The notes under the pieces were generated by a model. The model was not told the origin of the DNA, ran no database searches, and worked only from the letters and a program-made list of their open reading frames with translations. Positions 29,919-37,856 of a stretch of 64,000 nucleotides of DNA are shown in pieces (the stretch's first letter is position 1; every line of letters starts with the position of its first letter). The stretch lies in NCBI GenBank assembly GCA_049578545.1, contig JBAUMF010000027.1, forward strand, positions 62,001-126,000, read 5' to 3'. The stretch is from DASQBT01 sp049578545 (GTDB lineage: Bacteria; Pseudomonadota; Gammaproteobacteria; Burkholderiales; Thiobacillaceae). The position numbers were made by a program, and so were the translations under genes.

Positions 29919-30895
29919 CAGTCGCGCGCTTCAGATTCCCTGAAGATACAGGTGGCGGCAGCGCGGGCAAGGTGCTGCGCGGTGTGTTCCTGCATAACGA
30001 ACCGATGGCACGTTATGTCTCCTGGCGCGCGGGGGGAAAAGCACAACGAATCTATACACCGGCCGATCTCGACGATTTGTCGCTGCTGCTGCAAGGGCTC
30101 AGCCCGAAGGAGCCGGTGCATATGGTCGGACTGGGCAGCAACCTGCTGGTACGCGATGGTGGAGTGAAGGGCGTGGTCATCCTGCTGCATGGGGTACTTT
30201 CCAAGATTGGCATTGAATCGCGCACCAACGGTCTGCCGCCCCCGGCGCCCGGCAAGGAAGATTCGGCTGTGGTGTACGCGGAAGCGGGCGTGGCTTCGCC
30301 GAAGTTAGCCCGTTTTGCTGCCAACCATGATCTGGTGGGCGCGGAATTTCTCGCCGGAATCCCCGGCACGGTCGGCGGCGCGCTGGCCATGAATGCCGGC
30401 TGCTACGGATCGGAAACCTGGAACCACGTGATCCAGGTATTGACGCTTGATCGCAGGGGCCACCTCAACGAACGCTGGCCCGAAGAATATGTACTGGGCT
30501 ATCGCCACGTCGCGTTGAAAGAACCCGCGGAAGAATGGTTTGTCGGGGGCTGGTTCCGTTTCATGAAGGGTGACGGTGCCGCTTCTCGCGAACAGATCAA
30601 GACCTTCCTCAAGCAGCGTATCGCTACCCAGCCCTTGCAATTGCCCAATGCGGGGTCCGTATTTCGCAATCCGCCCGGCGATTATGCAGCACGACTGATT
30701 CAGTCCTGTGGGCTGAAGGGCATGAGGTTGGGGCAAGCACAGGTCTCGACTGTCCATGCCAACTTCATTGTCAACCTGGGAGGGGCGACCGCGAGCGATA
30801 TCGAAGGTTTGATCGAAAAGGTGGAGGAGACGGTGGAGTCCATGACCAACGTGCGCCTGGTGCGCGAAGTGCGAATCGTTGGGGAAAGAAGATGA
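29915..30895 (+). CDS. murB: UDP-N-acetylenolpyruvoylglucosamine reductase
   Basis: The 326-residue FAD enzyme reduces UDP-GlcNAc-enolpyruvate to UDP-MurNAc with NADPH. FAD-binding motifs are [12 protein letters not shown] and [19 protein letters not shown]; the C-terminal domain contains [15 protein letters not shown] and VHANFIVN. It overlaps murC as ATGA. The usual direct junction to ddl is interrupted by a 185-base spacer. Confidence 0.96.
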   Translation: MTVARFRFPEDTGGGSAGKVLRGVFLHNEPMARYVSWRAGGKAQRIYTPADLDDLSLLLQGLSPKEPVHMVGLGSNLLVRDGGVKGVVILLHGVLSKIGIESRTNGLPPPAPGKEDSAVVYAEAGVASPKLARFAANHDLVGAEFLAGIPGTVGGALAMNAGCYGSETWNHVIQVLTLDRRGHLNERWPEEYVLGYRHVALKEPAEEWFVGGWFRFMKGDGAASREQIKTFLKQRIATQPLQLPNAGSVFRNPPGDYAARLIQSCGLKGMRLGQAQVSTVHANFIVNLGGATASDIEGLIEKVEETVESMTNVRLVREVRIVGERR

Positions 30896-31080
30896 ACCAC
30901 GATGTGCACAAAGGACGCGAGGTTTCGCATGTTGCGTCTCGTTGCGGCCCCGATGGTGACGGACGCTGGAAGGATAGCTGTGAAGACGCTCTGGAAGACA
31001 TGCGTGAAGATACGGACTACGTGTTTGCCAGGCATGCCGGGGCGAGAAGTACCGCCGGGACGCGGCGCAGGAGGCATTAA
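30892..31080 (+). CDS. Candidate 62-residue ORF between murB and ddl
   Basis: The frame starts with ATG at 30892 overlapping the murB stop (ATGA) and its TAA at 31078-31080 directly abuts the ddl GTG. The product begins [18 protein letters not shown] and is highly charged with an Arg-rich end; I recognise no domain. Bases 30897-30922 match 22 of 26 positions of a repeat at 41966-41991, a tract typical of dispersed intergenic repeats. The ORF is therefore more likely repeat-derived than an old gene. Confidence 0.3.
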   Translation: MNHDVHKGREVSHVASRCGPDGDGRWKDSCEDALEDMREDTDYVFARHAGARSTAGTRRRRH

Positions 31081-31983
31081 GTGAAAAGGTTTGGGAAGGT
31101 GGGTGTCCTCCTCGGTGGCACATCGGCCGAGCGGGAAATATCTCTGATGAGCGGCAACGCCGTGCTTCACGCATTGCTTGGAGTGGGGATCGATGCTCAT
31201 GGCTTCGACACGGGTGGACACAGTTTGCATGATTTGGAGAAGCAAGATTTCGACAGGGTGTTTATCGCCCTTCATGGAAGACATGGCGAGGATGGAAGCA
31301 TTCAGGGGGCCCTGGAATTGATGGGAATTCCTTACACCGGCAGTGGTGTGCTGGCGTCTTCGATTGGCATGGACAAATGGCGTACCAAGTTGTTGTGGCA
31401 GGCAGTGGGCATTCCTGTAGCCCGACATGTTCTGCTCGATGAAAACAGCGACTTCGAGCGAATTGCAGCGGATCTTGGCCTGCCACTGTTTGTGAAGCCT
31501 TCACATGAGGGATCGAGCATAGGAATTAGCAAAGTGAAACGGGTGGAGGAACTGCCGGCGGCATACACCGCGGCGGCGAAATACGACCAGGTTGTTCTCG
31601 CGGAATGCTTCATCGACGGGATGGAAGTCCAGTTTCCCGTGCTGGGAGAGCAGGTGTTGCCGTCCATTCGCATCGAGTCTGCCACCGAGTTCTACGATTA
31701 TCAGGCCAAATATTTCCGCGATGATACCCGCTACGTCTGTCCTGGATTGGCGGCGGAAGCAGAAGTGCAATTGCGCCCCCTCGTTCAGCGTGCCTTCGAT
31801 GTATTGGGGTGCAAGGGTTGGGCAAGGCTGGACTTGATGCTGGATCAAAGCGGCAAGCCTTATTTTCTCGAAGTCAATACTGTACCTGGTATGACCAGTC
31901 ACAGTTTGGTGCCGATGGCGGCCAGGGCGGCGGGCATTTCATTTGAGAACCTGTGCGTAAGGATTCTGGAGCAAACCCTGTAA
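31081..31983 (+). CDS. ddl: D-alanine--D-alanine ligase
   Basis: The 300-residue ATP-grasp ligase makes the D-Ala-D-Ala dipeptide used by MurF. It shows [48 protein letters not shown] and [17 protein letters not shown]. The start is GTG at 31081. The TAATG junction couples it to ftsQ. Confidence 0.96.
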   Translation: MKRFGKVGVLLGGTSAEREISLMSGNAVLHALLGVGIDAHGFDTGGHSLHDLEKQDFDRVFIALHGRHGEDGSIQGALELMGIPYTGSGVLASSIGMDKWRTKLLWQAVGIPVARHVLLDENSDFERIAADLGLPLFVKPSHEGSSIGISKVKRVEELPAAYTAAAKYDQVVLAECFIDGMEVQFPVLGEQVLPSIRIESATEFYDYQAKYFRDDTRYVCPGLAAEAEVQLRPLVQRAFDVLGCKGWARLDLMLDQSGKPYFLEVNTVPGMTSHSLVPMAARAAGISFENLCVRILEQTL

Positions 31984-32726
31984 TGGCGACCGTTGACAAC
32001 AGCAAGACGCAAACACTGTACCAGCTTGGCACGGCCTTCTTCTGGCTGGCTGGTGGTCTGTTTGCCTATGCGCTGCTGGCCTGGGTACTGTCGTGGAAGG
32101 TATTTGCGCTGCACACGGTGCGAGTGACGGGTGGTGTGCAACACATCACGAAAGCCCAGGTAACGCTGATTTCCCAGCGAGTGCTGAAAGGCAATTTCTT
32201 TTCTGTTGACATGGAAGCCATGCGCGTTGGCTTTGAAAAGCTGCCCTGGGTGCATGAAGCAAAAGTGGCACGACTGTGGCCAAGCACGCTGGTAATCCAC
32301 CTGACCGAAAACATTCCTTTTGCCCGCTGGGGTGATCACGCATTGGTGAATCCTGAGGGCGAGGTGTTTGAAGCGGCATGGAATGGCAACCTTCCACAGT
32401 TTAACGGCCCCGATGACACCAGCCATCAGGTGATGGAGGCTTTCCTGCAGTATGAAAAGATTCTTGCGCCTCTGAAAAGTCCGGTTGCATTGATTGAGCT
32501 GTCACCGCGCCTCACCTGGCGACTAAGGCTTGTCAACGGGCTGGAACTCGCGCTGGGCCGGCAGGATGCGGATTTGCGCCTCGCTCGATTCGCCATGCAG
32601 TACCCCAGTCTGGAAACCAGGCTCAACGGTCAGCTGCGCTATGTCGATTTACGTTACCCGGATGGATTCGCAGTCAGGTTGGGGCCACCCGCCTCAAGGC
32701 AGTCTGCACCCACTGAAAGAAGTTAG
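31983..32726 (+). CDS. ftsQ: Cell division protein FtsQ
   Basis: The 247-residue bitopic protein has a membrane segment at ~15-38 (TAFFWLAGGLFAYALLAWVL), a POTRA domain beginning VFALHTVRVTGGVQHIT, and a C-terminal beta domain. It recruits FtsB/FtsL to the divisome. ATG at 31983 overlaps the ddl stop; an upstream in-frame ATG lies within ddl. The ftsA ATG follows the stop directly. Confidence 0.95.
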   Translation: MATVDNSKTQTLYQLGTAFFWLAGGLFAYALLAWVLSWKVFALHTVRVTGGVQHITKAQVTLISQRVLKGNFFSVDMEAMRVGFEKLPWVHEAKVARLWPSTLVIHLTENIPFARWGDHALVNPEGEVFEAAWNGNLPQFNGPDDTSHQVMEAFLQYEKILAPLKSPVALIELSPRLTWRLRLVNGLELALGRQDADLRLARFAMQYPSLETRLNGQLRYVDLRYPDGFAVRLGPPASRQSAPTERS

Positions 32727-33971
32727 ATGGCAATAAGCAAACCGAAGGACTCAAGAAATCTTGTTGTAGGCCTGGATATTGGCACTTCAAAAATCGTCTG
32801 CATCGTTTCGGAAGTCACTCCGGATGGCAGGCTGGAAGTGATCGGCATGGGCTCCAGTCCCTCGCGCGGATTGCGCCGCGGCGTGGTGGTGAATATCGAA
32901 TCCACTGTCAATGCCATCCAGCGCGCCCTGGAAGAAGCCGAACTCATGGCGGATTGCAAGATACGGGAGGTCTACACCGGAATCGCTGGCAGCCATATCA
33001 AGAGCTTCAATTCCCATGGCATGGTGGCAATCAAGGATAAGGAGATTGGCCAGCTGGATGTTGACCGCGTGGTCGAAACTGCGCGGGCCGTCAACATTCC
33101 GATGGATCAGCAAATCCTGCACACCATTCCACAGGAGTTCGTGGTTGACGGCCAGGAAGATGTGAGCGACCCGCTCGGGATGAGCGCCATACGGCTTGAG
33201 GTCAAAGTCCACATCGTCACTGGCGCCGTCTCGGCTGCGCAGAACATCATCAAATGTGTGCGCCGCTGTGGTCTGGAAGTGGCCGACCTGGTCTTGCAGC
33301 CACTTGCTTCCGCAATGGCCGTGTTAACCGAGGATGAAAAGGAGCTGGGGGTGTGTCTGGTTGATATTGGTGGCGGTACGACCGATATCGCAGTATTCAC
33401 GGATGGCGCCATCCGGCACACCGCAGTCATCGCGGTGGCAGGAGATCAGGTCAATAACGATATTGCCGTGGCTCTGCGCACGCCGCCCAAGGAAGCTGAA
33501 GATCTGAAGATTCAGCATGGCTGCGCATTACGTCAGCTTGCCGATGCGCGCGAGATGATCGAGGTGCCAGGCATTGGCGATCGGCCGCCGCGCACGCTTT
33601 CGCGCCAGACGCTGGCGGAATTTATCGAACCCCGCATGGAAGAACTTTATTCGCTCGTGCAGGCCGAGTTGCGCCGATCCGGATTCGAGGAGTTGTTGTC
33701 CTCCGGAATCGTCATCACCGGGGGCACGGCAGCGATGCAGGGCATGGTTGAGCTGGGCGAAGAGGTGTTCCACATGCCGGTTCGCCTGGGCTATCCGCGC
33801 TACGACGGCGGCCTGTCCGATGTTGTGCACAACCCGCGTTATGCGACCGCAGTCGGATTGTTGATGGCAGGGCTGGAAGGGCGCGATAGGGACACTTCGC
33901 CCAAGCTGGGAGCAGGCAGTGTGAAGGACATTTTTGAACGGATGAAATCCTGGTTCAAGGGCAACTTTTGA
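32727..33971 (+). CDS. ftsA: Cell division protein FtsA
   Basis: The 414-residue actin-like ATPase tethers FtsZ to the membrane. It has VVGLDIGTSKIVCIV (phosphate 1), VCLVDIGGGTTDIAVFTDG (phosphate 2), ITGGTAAMQG, and a C-terminal amphipathic helix (KDIFERMKSWFKGNF) that serves as the membrane anchor. It directly abuts ftsQ. Confidence 0.97.
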   Translation: MAISKPKDSRNLVVGLDIGTSKIVCIVSEVTPDGRLEVIGMGSSPSRGLRRGVVVNIESTVNAIQRALEEAELMADCKIREVYTGIAGSHIKSFNSHGMVAIKDKEIGQLDVDRVVETARAVNIPMDQQILHTIPQEFVVDGQEDVSDPLGMSAIRLEVKVHIVTGAVSAAQNIIKCVRRCGLEVADLVLQPLASAMAVLTEDEKELGVCLVDIGGGTTDIAVFTDGAIRHTAVIAVAGDQVNNDIAVALRTPPKEAEDLKIQHGCALRQLADAREMIEVPGIGDRPPRTLSRQTLAEFIEPRMEELYSLVQAELRRSGFEELLSSGIVITGGTAAMQGMVELGEEVFHMPVRLGYPRYDGGLSDVVHNPRYATAVGLLMAGLEGRDRDTSPKLGAGSVKDIFERMKSWFKGNF

Positions 33972-34064
33972 ACATGGAAAACAAGCGGTATTGCGCCGTG
34001 AATAGCGGCGCAGGAGGGGGCTGTCAGTGGTGTTTATTTTTGATGTAACAAAGGAGAGCTGAGC
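33972..34064 (+). promoter_or_regulatory. ftsA-ftsZ leader with hairpin
   Basis: The 93-base spacer holds a stem-loop GCGCCG-TGAATAG-CGGCGC at 33993-34011 and a strong AAGGAGAG ribosome site ahead of the ftsZ ATG. No T run follows the stem. It may set the ftsZ:ftsA ratio by mRNA processing or translation, which is inference. Confidence 0.45.
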
Positions 34065-35216
34065 ATGTTTGAACTAATGGATGCAGAAACGCAGGACGCC
34101 GTCATCAAGGTGATCGGTGTGGGCGGTTGCGGCGGCAACGCCGTGGACCACATGATCGACGCGGGGCTAAGTGGCGTAGAGTTTATCGCCATTAACACCG
34201 ATTCACAGGCGCTCAAGCGCAACCAGGCCAAGACCCAGTTGCAGCTCGGTAGTGGCGTGACCAAGGGACTGGGAGCTGGCGCCAATCCCGATGTGGGGCG
34301 TGAGGCTGCGCTGGAGGATCGCGAGCGCATCGCAGAAATGATTGATGGCGCTGACATGCTGTTTATCACTGCAGGCATGGGCGGCGGTACCGGAACCGGC
34401 GCCGCTCCGGTCGTGGCGGAAGTTGCCAAGGAATTGGGCATACTCACCGTAGCAGTGGTGACCAAGCCCTTCACCTTTGAAGGGAAACGTGTGCGCGCCG
34501 CCAATGCCGGCATCGAAGCGCTGACCCGTCATGTTGATTCGCTCATTATCATCCCCAACGACAAGCTCATGCAGGTGCTGGGCGAAGATGTGTCCATGCT
34601 GGATGCCTTCAAGGCCGCCAACAACGTGTTGAATGGTGCGGTTGCGGGGATCGCCGAAGTCATCAACTGCCCCGGCCTGGTCAACGTCGACTTTGCCGAT
34701 GTGCGCACGGTGATGAGCGAGATGGGTATGGCCATGATGGGCTCCGCTCAGGCCAATGGTGAAAACCGCGCTCGTCTGGCTGCCGAGCAGGCCGTCGCCA
34801 GCCCGTTGCTGGAGGACGTCAATCTGAGCGGAGCGCGCGGTGTGCTGGTCAATATCACCGCCTCCAGCACGATCAAGATGCGTGAAGTGAACGAAGTTAT
34901 GACCACCATCCAGGGCTTTACTGCTGACGAAGCCACGGTTATTGTCGGCCAGGTTATTGACGAAGCCATGGAAGGCAACCTGCGTGTAACCATGGTTGCC
35001 ACCGGTCTCGGCAATCCCGTTTCCCGTCAGCCGTCCAAGCCCATGCAGGTTGTCCGCACCGGTACCTACGACGCGCCGATCAGCAGCAAGTCGGACGATG
35101 ACGATGGCATGCCCAACGTAATTCGCGGTCGCCGCGAACGTGCTGTACAGGCCATGGTCGAGTCCGGTGTGGATATGCTGGATATCCCGGCTTTCCTCAG
35201 AAAGCAGGCTGACTAA
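34065..35216 (+). CDS. ftsZ: Cell division GTPase FtsZ
   Basis: The 383-residue tubulin homologue forms the Z ring. It has GVGGCGGNAVDHM at the N terminus, the GTP signature GGGTGTGAAPVVAE at ~105-118, the synergy loop NVDFADVRTVM, a short linker, and the C-terminal tail LDIPAFLRKQAD that binds FtsA and ZipA. Its own strong ribosome site suggests high expression. Confidence 0.98.
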   Translation: MFELMDAETQDAVIKVIGVGGCGGNAVDHMIDAGLSGVEFIAINTDSQALKRNQAKTQLQLGSGVTKGLGAGANPDVGREAALEDRERIAEMIDGADMLFITAGMGGGTGTGAAPVVAEVAKELGILTVAVVTKPFTFEGKRVRAANAGIEALTRHVDSLIIIPNDKLMQVLGEDVSMLDAFKAANNVLNGAVAGIAEVINCPGLVNVDFADVRTVMSEMGMAMMGSAQANGENRARLAAEQAVASPLLEDVNLSGARGVLVNITASSTIKMREVNEVMTTIQGFTADEATVIVGQVIDEAMEGNLRVTMVATGLGNPVSRQPSKPMQVVRTGTYDAPISSKSDDDDGMPNVIRGRRERAVQAMVESGVDMLDIPAFLRKQAD

Positions 35217-35227
35217 GGCAGGAAACG

Positions 35228-35260
35228 CAGTTCCTCTCCGCGCTCTCCGGGGAGGAACTG
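35228..35260 (+). terminator. Stem-loop after ftsZ
   Basis: CAGTTCCTCTCC pairs with GGGGAGGAACTG (one G-T pair) around a nine-base loop. No T run follows, so it may be an attenuator or a processing signal in the ftsZ-lpxC gap rather than a full terminator. Confidence 0.5.
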
Positions 35261-35340
35261 TGTGTTGAGGCCTATTGAATTGGGCTGTTAGGCAACAGGA
35301 GAAGGAAGTCAGCTGGCCAAGCCTTGTCCTGAAAGGACGT

Positions 35341-35370
35341 TTGTGCCCTTAAATCAGTCTAGAATATAAG
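35341..35370 (+). promoter_or_regulatory. Candidate lpxC promoter
   Basis: TTGTGC at 35341 and TATAAG at 35365 are 18 bases apart, about 35 bases ahead of the lpxC start, in an AT-rich patch. The match to consensus is moderate. Confidence 0.45.
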
Positions 35371-35405
35371 TAATTCTTAATTCAACAGACAGTATGCGCC
35401 ACAGC

Positions 35406-36320
35406 ATGATCAAGCAGCGTACTATCAAATCCCAGATCAAGGCCACCGGCGTTGGTCTCCATTCCGGTATCAAGGTCGAGATGACCCTGCGCCCTGCTGC
35501 GCCCAATACCGGCATCCTGTTTCGCCGTCTCGATTGCAACCCGCCGGTCGATATTCCGCTCGACCCTTATCGCATTACCGATACCCGACTGTGTTCTGCA
35601 CTGGAAGGCAACGGCGCAAAAGTGTCCACCGTCGAGCACCTGCTCTCCGCTCTGTCTGGCCTGGGTGTAGACAACATCGTCATTGATCTGACTGGCCCGG
35701 AGGTCCCCATCATGGATGGCTCCGCCGCACCCTTCGTGTTCCTGCTCCAGTCTGCCGGTCTGGAGGAACAGAAGGCTGCAAAGAAGTATATCCGCGTGAA
35801 AAAGCTGGTTGAAGTGGTGGAAGGCGAGAAGCGCGTCAGCCTTTCTCCCTACAACGGTTTCCGCGTCGAATTTAGCATCGATTTTGACCACCCAGTGTTC
35901 GAGAAGAGTGGCAAGCAAGTCGTGGTCGATTTTGCCGAAACCTCATATATAAAAGAAGTCGCACGCGCCCGCACCTTCGGCTTCTCGCACGAAGTGGAAA
36001 TGCTCCGCAACAATGGCCTTGCGCTCGGCGGCTCGCTTGACAATGCCATCGTTATGGACGAATACCGTGTGCTCAATAATGACGGCCTGCGCTACGACGA
36101 TGAGTTCGTTAAACACAAGGTGCTCGACGCCATCGGCGATCTTTACGTGCTTGGCAAGCCGCTTATTGGCAGCTTCCAGGCTTACAAGTCCGGCCATGCA
36201 CTCAACAACCAGTTGCTGCGCGCCCTGCTGGCCGACCAGGAAGCCTGGGAAATAGTCAGCTTCGACCGGATCGAAGAAGCGCCGGAAGCTCTTGTTCGCT
36301 GGCATGCCCAGCTCGCCTGA
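35406..36320 (+). CDS. lpxC: UDP-3-O-acyl-N-acetylglucosamine deacetylase
   Basis: The 304-residue zinc amidase carries out the committed step of lipid A synthesis. It starts [21 protein letters not shown]; an ATG 12 bases upstream is possible but the chosen start matches family length. Zinc and catalytic motifs are [22 protein letters not shown] and SGHALNN. Its place after ftsZ is standard. Confidence 0.97.
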   Translation: MIKQRTIKSQIKATGVGLHSGIKVEMTLRPAAPNTGILFRRLDCNPPVDIPLDPYRITDTRLCSALEGNGAKVSTVEHLLSALSGLGVDNIVIDLTGPEVPIMDGSAAPFVFLLQSAGLEEQKAAKKYIRVKKLVEVVEGEKRVSLSPYNGFRVEFSIDFDHPVFEKSGKQVVVDFAETSYIKEVARARTFGFSHEVEMLRNNGLALGGSLDNAIVMDEYRVLNNDGLRYDDEFVKHKVLDAIGDLYVLGKPLIGSFQAYKSGHALNNQLLRALLADQEAWEIVSFDRIEEAPEALVRWHAQLA

Positions 36321-36386
36321 ACCAACAGAATTTTCTCCGTTTCATTGTCGAATGGCTCCGCTAATTCAGTCGAACCTGATTTTCGT

Positions 36387-36424
36387 GACGTCATTGCGAG
36401 CGCCGCCGGCGCGTGGCAATCCAG
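36387..36424. repeat. Palindromic dispersed repeat (GTCATTGCGAGC type)
   Basis: The tract opens with CGTCATTGCGAGC and closes with GTGGCAATCCAG, with ATTGC and GCAAT as inverted ends around a GC-rich centre. This motif is familiar as a scattered intergenic element in many bacterial genomes. A related partial copy starts at 40617. It lies between lpxC and the small membrane protein gene. Confidence 0.6.
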
Positions 36425-36437
36425 TCAGGAAAATAGG

Positions 36438-36620
36438 ATGGTAATACTGCGACTCATACTTGTTCTGACCCTGGCCGGTATTGGTGGCCTGGTGCTGGCC
36501 TGGGTCTTCACCAAGGACAGGCGCTATCTCAATTGGGCCGGTCGCGCACTGCGCTTTCTGTTTGTGTTTCTGGTGATTGCGGCGGTGCTGTTCATTATTG
36601 AGCGGTTGGTGCTCATCTGA
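36438..36620 (+). CDS. Small two-segment membrane protein
   Basis: The 60-residue protein starts at ATG 36438 and has two hydrophobic stretches (ILRLILVLTLAGIGGLVLAWVF and LRFLFVFLVIAAVLFIIERL) joined by a basic turn TKDRRYLNWAGR. It resembles short conserved hypothetical membrane proteins found in betaproteobacteria, but I cannot name a function. The upstream in-frame extension reads through the palindromic repeat and is unlikely to be translated. Confidence 0.65.
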   Translation: MVILRLILVLTLAGIGGLVLAWVFTKDRRYLNWAGRALRFLFVFLVIAAVLFIIERLVLI

Positions 36621-36704
36621 GGCACGGCGCATGTTATGCAGAAGATGTTGTGATGCAAACTCCTGCATTTCTTCACATAATTCCTCGGGGAATAAATTGC
36701 TCAC

Positions 36705-36935
36705 ATGACGTTGAAGAGATCCAACATAATATTTGCGTTGTCTACTGCGATAATTTTTCAGTTAATGATCGCACTTGGTCTACTCTTGATCGTTTATGAA
36801 GAGCCATATGGGCTAACGCACGTGGCTGCAAATGGGGCGCAGTTGCTTAAGAATCTGAGTTCTGAACATGGCAAGCCAAGTGGCACTACCGTCCGCTATC
36901 GAATCCTTATTGGCTGGGTATCACCTCACGTTTAA
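36705..36935 (+). CDS. Hypothetical ORF with N-terminal membrane segment, possibly frameshifted
   Basis: This 76-residue frame starts MTLKRSNIIFALSTAIIFQL and has one clear membrane segment (residues ~8-30). The DNA is AT-richer than its surroundings. The sequence after residue ~55 loses character, while an overlapping frame (36868-37041) supplies another membrane segment. The two may be halves of one frameshifted bitopic protein. No good ribosome site is seen. Confidence 0.3.
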   Translation: MTLKRSNIIFALSTAIIFQLMIALGLLLIVYEEPYGLTHVAANGAQLLKNLSSEHGKPSGTTVRYRILIGWVSPHV

Positions 36936-37041
36936 TCAACTCGGAAGACTATTGGTCACTTCATCTGTGGGCATACTGATTTGCTCTCTTGTCCAGATTG
37001 CGGGTGTCCTGTTCATATGGAAACGAGCAGGGGTCGATTAG
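36868..37041 (+). pseudogene. Overlapping ORF with C-terminal membrane segment
   Basis: The 57-residue frame (MASQVALPSAIESLLAG at the start) ends with a convincing membrane helix, LLVTSSVGILICSLVQIAGVLFIW, followed by basic residues. It is in the +1 frame relative to the 36705 frame, and the two overlap by 68 bases. Together they would look like a small two-segment membrane protein broken by one indel; that is inference. Confidence 0.25.
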
Positions 37042-37347
37042 GGATCTGCTCAGAGCCGATAATTCTCCTCCCACGCGCGCCTCCGTTCATATGGCTTCCG
37101 AGGCCGGGGGTTGCCCGGCGGCAAGTTACTTTTCTTGTCTCGCCAAGAAAAGTAACCAAAAGAAGGCGACGCCCGCTGTGTTGCCCCTTCGGAGTAAACC
37201 TCGACTGAATGTCCGAATTGGGCGGCTCGCAAACTCGCACGATCTGCCCCGAAAAATCGTTTGGGCAGCCACGTGCTCAAGCACGCTCGCCGAACCTCCC
37301 CCAATTCGGTCATTCGCCCTCGGCAGCACAGAGGGGAACAAGCCCAA
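37042..37347. repeat. Repeat-bearing gap with perfect 12-bp hairpin
   Basis: The gap between the small ORFs and dciA holds GTTACTTTTCTT at 37125-37136 and its exact complement at 37145-37156, with an 8-base loop. This pair is a widespread intergenic element in beta- and gammaproteobacteria, and its spurious translation (ASYFSCLAKKSNQKK) is often misannotated as a protein. Several open frames cross the gap on both strands; none looks real. Confidence 0.65.
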
Positions 37348-37779
37348 TCAGGTCTTATGCCTTCGGATCATCCTTCCCAAGACAGATTTCAGTTCCCCCG
37401 ATTCCAGTTCCTGTTCCGCTTTGCTCAAAGTAGCCAACGCTTTCTGACTTAACCCGATTTTGGGCGTTTCCGGGCCGCGGTACAGGGGCAGGTCGGGTCT
37501 CACCATGATTTTGATCTGTTGGGTGGCCAGGCCCTCATCGGTGAGTGCCTTCGCCAGCCGCGGGCCTTCGCTGCGCAAGCGGGAGGCCAGCCCGCTGTGA
37601 GCACAGGCGACGGACAAGATCCCGTCCTTAAGGTCGGCGACAAACACTTGGCCGCGGAACGATTCAGGCAGCAGCTTATCCAACTTGGCCTGCAGGGCGA
37701 GCAGGGCATGACCCCGAGCCAGCACGTTACCCTGGACCGGTGAGGAAAGCAGTTCACCTACGCTCTTGGAAGCCGTCAT
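37348..37779 (-). CDS. dciA: DUF721 helicase-loader protein DciA
   Basis: The 143-residue protein has the DciA/DUF721 domain near residues 10-95 ([21 protein letters not shown], then [13 protein letters not shown]) with a variable, probably disordered tail. DciA loads the replicative helicase DnaB in bacteria lacking DnaC. It is divergent from secA, as in many proteobacteria. A small stem-loop CGGGC-AGAAAT-GCCCG lies between the two genes at about 37794-37809. Confidence 0.8.
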   Translation of the reverse strand: MTASKSVGELLSSPVQGNVLARGHALLALQAKLDKLLPESFRGQVFVADLKDGILSVACAHSGLASRLRSEGPRLAKALTDEGLATQQIKIMVRPDLPLYRGPETPKIGLSQKALATLSKAEQELESGELKSVLGRMIRRHKT

Positions 37780-37856
37780 TGCTTAACCGGGCAGAAATGC
37801 CCGCTGTGTTAAAATTCACCGATTTTCCTGCAAAAACAAACCTGTTCAGTTTACCC

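Noticed and set aside
36989..37447. A 152-residue frame reading ASYFSCLAKKSNQKK
   Set aside because: This translation belongs to a commonly misannotated intergenic inverted repeat; the frame crosses into dciA on the opposite strand.
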